Positions 4,338-7,719 of a DNA stretch of 7,719 nt are shown here, piece by piece. The stretch comes from Fimbriimonadaceae bacterium. GTDB taxonomy: Bacteria > Armatimonadota > Fimbriimonadia > Fimbriimonadales > Fimbriimonadaceae. Location of the stretch: contig JAKRSE010000332.1 of NCBI GenBank assembly GCA_022402505.1, positions 1-7,719 on the forward strand, written 5' to 3'. The notes beneath the pieces are model-generated. The model searched no databases. It saw only the letters and a list, made by a program, of their open reading frames with translations, and had not been told where the DNA came from. Both the position numbers and the translations under genes were made by a program. Each line of letters opens with the position of its first letter. Positions within the stretch are counted from its first letter, which is position 1.

Positions 4338-7205
4338 ATGGGAGAGCAGCAGTCGCGGTTCTATGGCCGGGAGGCCGAGCTGGGGGAGATCCAGCGACAC
4401 CTCGACTCGCCCGGACGGATCCTGGCGTATTGGGGGCCGACGGGGATCGGCAAGTCGATGCTGAAGAACCGGGCGCTGGACCTTGCGCGGGTCAGGGGCC
4501 ACGTCACGGCTCAAGTCGACTTCGACGCCAGACTGTTCACGGACTACCTGGGCGAGTTTCGGCAGGTTCTCCACCGACTCGCCGTCTCCACGTCGCTCCC
4601 TTGTCCCAGGTTTGCGATTGCCGAGACCGGGCTCTTCCTGAAGTCGCTCCAGCAGAGAGACCCGGCGAATCCGCTTCTCGGCCACTGGGCGGCCCCGGTC
4701 GGGGAGTGTCTGCTCGGAGGTCTGATCGATCTGGCCCTTCAGCCAGGTGCGGCCATTGCGTCGGTTCTGAAGTCGGGAATCCTCCTGCGGGCCGAACGGA
4801 TTCACATGGACCGGGTGAGCGAATTCAAGGCGAGTCCGGAAGGAACAGATCTCATCGCCCGGCTGGACTCCCTCTCCGAGGACCAGATCAGGCAGGAACT
4901 CCCTGGTCTCCTGGCCGAGGACTGGAGGCAGGAAGCGGGAGGGCAGCCCGTCTCGGTCTTCCTGGACACGTTCGAGCGGGTCCAGAGGCTCTTCCACAAC
5001 CAGCCGCACGAGCAATGGGTGGTTGAGGAGTCGTTCCTGAAGCTCCAAGAGTTGACCGCCGACTTCGCCGCGTGGGTCGTCTTCAGTCAGGACCGTCTCA
5101 ACTGGGCCCGGGAGACGGATCGGGTCCTCGAAGATCGGAACCTGATCCTTCGTTCACTTGAAGGCCTTGACCGGGCTTCGGCTGCCGAAGCCATCCGTGG
5201 GGCGGGGGTCGAGCGGACCGTGCTGATTGATCGGATTCTCGACTTCTCCCGGGAGTCGGGGCAGGGCGGGTCCACCCGCCACCACGGTCTGACCCTCCGT
5301 CTGGCCGCCGACTATGTTGTGGAGGCCTGCCGCCAGAACCCCTCTTTTGGGCCGGAAGACTTCGACCTCCCGAATCAGGACGTTCAGGAATTGGTCCGCA
5401 AGTTCATGTCGATCCATGCCGACCGGGACGGACTCAATCGCCTGGCGGTGACGCCTCGCTTCAACCAGGCAGCGCTTGGCTTTGCCTTCGGGCTCGGCCG
5501 GCGAACGGAGCAGATCTCCTTGTGGAACCGGGCGGCCGACTGGCCCTTCCTCAGCGTCTCGCGGGACTCCGACTGGCGGACCCTCCATCCCCAGTTCCGT
5601 GCCGCGCTCTTGGACGTGATCAGTGAGACTCCTGGTCTGAGCGGGTTCCTGGAGGCGGCTGAGGAGGAGTGGCAGGAGTTTTGGCAGGATCAGGGGGAGG
5701 CTTCGCTGGCCTTCCGGCACGAAGTGGCGAGGGTCGGTTGGCCTGCGGCGAAATGCCTGGACGAGGAGATGGATCAACTTCTGCAGTCCGGGAGAACCCA
5801 GGAGCACCACGCCCGGCTCTCCAGGTGGTCCGATGCGGAGGAAGTTCTCGGCAGGGGGGAAATTGACGAGCAGTGTCGATTCCGACTAGCTTGGGCCGGC
5901 CACCTTTCTCAGTCGACTGTGGGGGATCTCGCCTCTCAACAACTGGCCGCCGTCGATCTCTTCCGCCTTAACTCTCGGCACTGGACCCGCCAAACCGCCC
6001 CGGTGAACTGGGCCGGGACCCAGATGAACCTCGGCATGGCTCTCCGCAACCTCGGCGAGCGCGAGGATGGGACGAATTGCCTGGAGGCGGCAGTGGAAGC
6101 CTTCGAGCAGGCTCTCACGGTCTTCACCCCTCAGTCCGACCCCTTGAACTGGGGTGGGACCCAGATGAACCTGGGCGCAGCCCTCTTCAGGCTTGGCGAG
6201 CGAGATGATGGGACGGAACGCCTGGAGTCGGCGGTGGTGGCGTTTGAAGAGGCCCTTAAGGTGTTCACGGCGCAATTCGCCCCCACGCATCGGGCCGGAA
6301 CCCTGACGAACCTGGGCGTTGCCCTGCGCAGTCTTGGCGAACGTGAGGCAGGGACCGAATGCCTGCAGGCGGCGGTTGGGGCCTTTGAGCAGGCCCTTAC
6401 GTTCTTCAGCCCGCAGTCCGATCCGATGAACTGGGCCTTGACCCAGATGAACCTTGGCGGAGCCCTCTGCCGGCTTGGCGAGCGCGAGGAGGCAACTGAA
6501 CGCCTGCAGTCGGCGGTGGAGGCCTTTGAACAAGCTCTCACGATCTTCTCCCCACAATCCGACCCGTTGAACTGGGCCTCGACGCACATGAACTTGGGCG
6601 CTGCCCAGATCAGACTCGGCGAGCGTGAGGACGGGACGGAACGTCTGATGGCTGCGGTGAGGGCCAATGAGCAGGCCCTCAAGGTCTTCACCCCGCAGTT
6701 CGCTCCGATGAACTGGGCCTTGACCCAGATGAACTTGGGGACCGCACTTGCCAGGCTTGGCGAGCGTGAGGATGGGTTGGACCGCCTGATGGCGGCGGTG
6801 CGGGCATTTCAACAGGCCCTCGAGGTCTTCACCCCGGAATCCGCCCCGATGAACTGGGCCTCCACTATGTTGAACCTGGGCGTCGCCCTATTCAGCCTTG
6901 GCGACCGCGAGGACGGGACGGAACGCCTGGAGGCCGCCGTTGGTGCCTATGGGCGGGCCCTAACGATCCTCACCCCGAAGTCAGATCCTATGCAATGGGC
7001 CTTGGCCCAGATGAACCTGGGCAACGCTCTGATCCGACTCGGCGAGCGGGAAGAAGGGACGGAACGCCTAGAGGCGGCGGTAGGGGCCTATGAACAGGCC
7101 CTCACGGTCTTTCGCCCAGAAGTCTCACTCCACATGAATGAGGCCCTCGACGAAGTCATCCAGCAGATCAAGGCCGAGATCGAGGCGCGTCGCGGCCGCT
7201 CCTGA
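4338..7205 (+). CDS. STAND-type NTPase with C-terminal 47-residue TPR repeats
   Basis: A 955-residue cytoplasmic signalling or sensor-type ATPase. FYGREAEL (residues 8-15) opens the NTPase; Walker A is GPTGIGKS at 33-40; Walker B is VSVFLDTFE at 205-213, with the DTFE ending common in STAND proteins; VVFSQDRL at 247-254 fits the sensor strand. HHGLTLRLAAD at 315-325 resembles the STAND GxP-type helix. Residues about 350-430 look like a winged helix (LAVTPRFNQAAL, then LHPQFRAALL). A helical linker follows, then one decayed repeat (510-556) and eight tandem repeats of 47 residues (557-932), and a short charged tail. In STAND families the repeats bind a ligand and the NTPase oligomerises. No nuclease, protease, TIR, CHAT or membrane effector is recognisable at either end. 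The start can only be ATG 4338 or TTG 4335, because TAG 4329-4331 is in frame; ATG is preferred. There is no Shine-Dalgarno sequence. Tandem TGA codons (7203-7208) end it. The ligand and output are unknown. Confidence 0.88.
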   Translation: MGEQQSRFYGREAELGEIQRHLDSPGRILAYWGPTGIGKSMLKNRALDLARVRGHVTAQVDFDARLFTDYLGEFRQVLHRLAVSTSLPCPRFAIAETGLFLKSLQQRDPANPLLGHWAAPVGECLLGGLIDLALQPGAAIASVLKSGILLRAERIHMDRVSEFKASPEGTDLIARLDSLSEDQIRQELPGLLAEDWRQEAGGQPVSVFLDTFERVQRLFHNQPHEQWVVEESFLKLQELTADFAAWVVFSQDRLNWARETDRVLEDRNLILRSLEGLDRASAAEAIRGAGVERTVLIDRILDFSRESGQGGSTRHHGLTLRLAADYVVEACRQNPSFGPEDFDLPNQDVQELVRKFMSIHADRDGLNRLAVTPRFNQAALGFAFGLGRRTEQISLWNRAADWPFLSVSRDSDWRTLHPQFRAALLDVISETPGLSGFLEAAEEEWQEFWQDQGEASLAFRHEVARVGWPAAKCLDEEMDQLLQSGRTQEHHARLSRWSDAEEVLGRGEIDEQCRFRLAWAGHLSQSTVGDLASQQLAAVDLFRLNSRHWTRQTAPVNWAGTQMNLGMALRNLGEREDGTNCLEAAVEAFEQALTVFTPQSDPLNWGGTQMNLGAALFRLGERDDGTERLESAVVAFEEALKVFTAQFAPTHRAGTLTNLGVALRSLGEREAGTECLQAAVGAFEQALTFFSPQSDPMNWALTQMNLGGALCRLGEREEATERLQSAVEAFEQALTIFSPQSDPLNWASTHMNLGAAQIRLGEREDGTERLMAAVRANEQALKVFTPQFAPMNWALTQMNLGTALARLGEREDGLDRLMAAVRAFQQALEVFTPESAPMNWASTMLNLGVALFSLGDREDGTERLEAAVGAYGRALTILTPKSDPMQWALAQMNLGNALIRLGEREEGTERLEAAVGAYEQALTVFRPEVSLHMNEALDEVIQQIKAEIEARRGRS
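5865..6005 (+). repeat. Decayed extra repeat unit (unit 0)
   Basis: Residues 510-556 directly precede unit 1 and fit the same 47-residue period. The second helix and loop still match: LAAVDLFRL and then TRQTAPV line up with EAAVxAFEQ and TPQSDPL of the later units. The first helix no longer shows NLGxAL or LGER. It probably acts as the N-terminal cap of the solenoid. Confidence 0.6.
6006..7133 (+). repeat. Eight tandem 141-bp coding repeats (47-residue TPR-like units)
   Basis: Eight units start at residues 557, 604, 651, 698, 745, 792, 839 and 886, with an exact period of 47 residues (141 bp) and no insertion or deletion. The unit reads roughly NWAxTQMNLGxALxxLGER, then a turn, then a second helix of the type ERLEAAVxAFEQALxVF and a loop TPQSDP. 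This is a helix-turn-helix of TPR type with an extended loop. The DNA is also conserved, with CTTGGCGAGCG or a close variant in every unit. Unit 3 has lost the opening NW (HRAGTLTNLG), and unit 8 has a divergent closing loop. Similar 47-residue TPR arrays with NLGxAL and LGERE are known from many bacterial multidomain proteins. Confidence 0.93.
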
Positions 7206-7220
7206 TGACCGATCCGATCA

Positions 7221-7255
7221 GCCGGGGATTCAGACTCATGGCCTGAATCCCCGGC
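7221..7255. terminator. Perfect 13-bp hairpin between convergent genes
   Basis: GCCGGGGATTCAG (7221-7233) and CTGAATCCCCGGC (7243-7255) are exact inverted repeats with a 9-base loop. It lies 15 bases after the STAND stop and 12 bases beyond the stop of the convergent RND gene, so it probably serves both as a bidirectional terminator or 3'-end stabiliser. No T-tract follows on either strand, so it is not a classical intrinsic terminator. Confidence 0.7.
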
Positions 7256-7267
7256 CGGAGCCCAGCC

Positions 7268-7719
7268 TCACCCCTCCGACGCCTTCCGCTTCCGACGGAA
7301 GCTCAGGGATTGGCTGAGGCCGTCGAAGATGGTGTAGCTGCACGGGATCACGAACAACGTCAACACGGTGGAGAGGATCGTGCCGCCGATGACGATGATC
7401 CCGATGGTCTCCCGGAACTCGGAGCCTCGGCCGATGGCCAGGGCCACCGGGAGGATTCCGACCACCAGGGCCAGGGTCGTCATCATGATCGGCCGCAGAC
7501 GGGTCCGGCCGGATTCCACCAGCGCCTTCTCCCGATCCTCGCCCCGTTCACGAAGCGTGTTCGTGTAGTCCACCAGCAGGATCGCGTTCTTGCCCACCAG
7601 GCCGATCAGCGCCAGGATTCCGATGAACCCGATGACGTTCAGCGCCTTGTCGGTGATCATCAGCGCCAGCAGCGCACCGACCAGAGCCTGCGGCTGGGCC
7701 AGCTGGATGATGAACGGAT
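7268..7719 (-). CDS. RND efflux transporter (AcrB/HAE1-like), C-terminal fragment
   Basis: The last 149 residues of an inner-membrane RND pump driven by the proton gradient, which works with a periplasmic adaptor and an outer-membrane channel to export hydrophobic compounds. The N-terminal part lies beyond the right edge. The fragment begins in a membrane segment (ALVGALLALMITDKALNVI is typical), then has GLVGKNAILLVDYTN, whose Lys corresponds to the proton-relay Lys of AcrB (K940). RTRLRPIMMTTLA follows, with the conserved Arg and Thr residues of the next helix, then ILPVALAIGRGSEFRETIG, then a final membrane helix ending LFVIPCSYTIFD, and a short basic tail (RRKRK). These features indicate the hydrophobic-compound branch rather than metal-efflux CusA types, but the substrate cannot be told. 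The stop is at 7270-7268. Confidence 0.95.
   Translation of the reverse strand, partial: PFIIQLAQPQALVGALLALMITDKALNVIGFIGILALIGLVGKNAILLVDYTNTLRERGEDREKALVESGRTRLRPIMMTTLALVVGILPVALAIGRGSEFRETIGIIVIGGTILSTVLTLFVIPCSYTIFDGLSQSLSFRRKRKASEG

Noticed and set aside
5886..6812. Minus-strand open frame (308 codons) opposite the TPR repeats
   Set aside because: Its apparent repeats are the reverse reading of the 141-bp units. The plus-strand frame gives a coherent TPR protein continuous with the NTPase.
6006..7133. CRISPR-like or non-coding satellite array
   Set aside because: The 141-bp period is in frame, encodes conserved helices, and has no short identical repeats separated by unique spacers.

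Overview
High-GC bacterial DNA, from a Gram-negative (diderm) organism judging by the RND efflux pump fragment at the right edge. The mix of genes (ManB-type mutase, YjgR-type ATPase, large STAND-TPR protein, RND pump) would fit phyla such as Planctomycetota or Armatimonadota, or a proteobacterium. The sequence alone does not settle the phylum.

Layout. Left part, minus strand (1-2722): a complete ManB/CpsG-type phosphomannomutase (2722-1370), then a small beta-rich protein of unknown function (1326-1027), then the N-terminal 341 codons of a tail-fibre-like protein with a VGIGT motif, which starts at GTG 1025 and runs off the left edge. The last two genes are separated by one base, look like virion or adhesin parts, and may be the edge of a phage-derived or surface-display cluster. 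Middle, plus strand (2797-7205): a YjgR/DUF853 HerA-like ATPase, then, after 17 bases, a 955-residue STAND-type NTPase. The STAND protein ends in eight tandem repeats of exactly 47 residues, with a ninth decayed copy in front. Right edge, minus strand (7268-7719): the C-terminus of an RND transporter, convergent with the STAND gene. A perfect 13-bp hairpin sits between them.

How they relate. The mutase and yjgR are divergent from a 74-bp shared spacer. yjgR and the STAND gene are probably co-transcribed, but the STAND gene has no Shine-Dalgarno sequence and has a TACAAT box 8 bases before its ATG, so it may also have its own leaderless transcript. The STAND-TPR protein is the most interesting gene. 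It has the switch and sensor parts of an antiviral or signalling STAND protein but no recognisable effector domain. Whether the neighbouring ATPase has any link to it is open. No RNA genes, CRISPR arrays, insertion sequences or attachment sites were seen.
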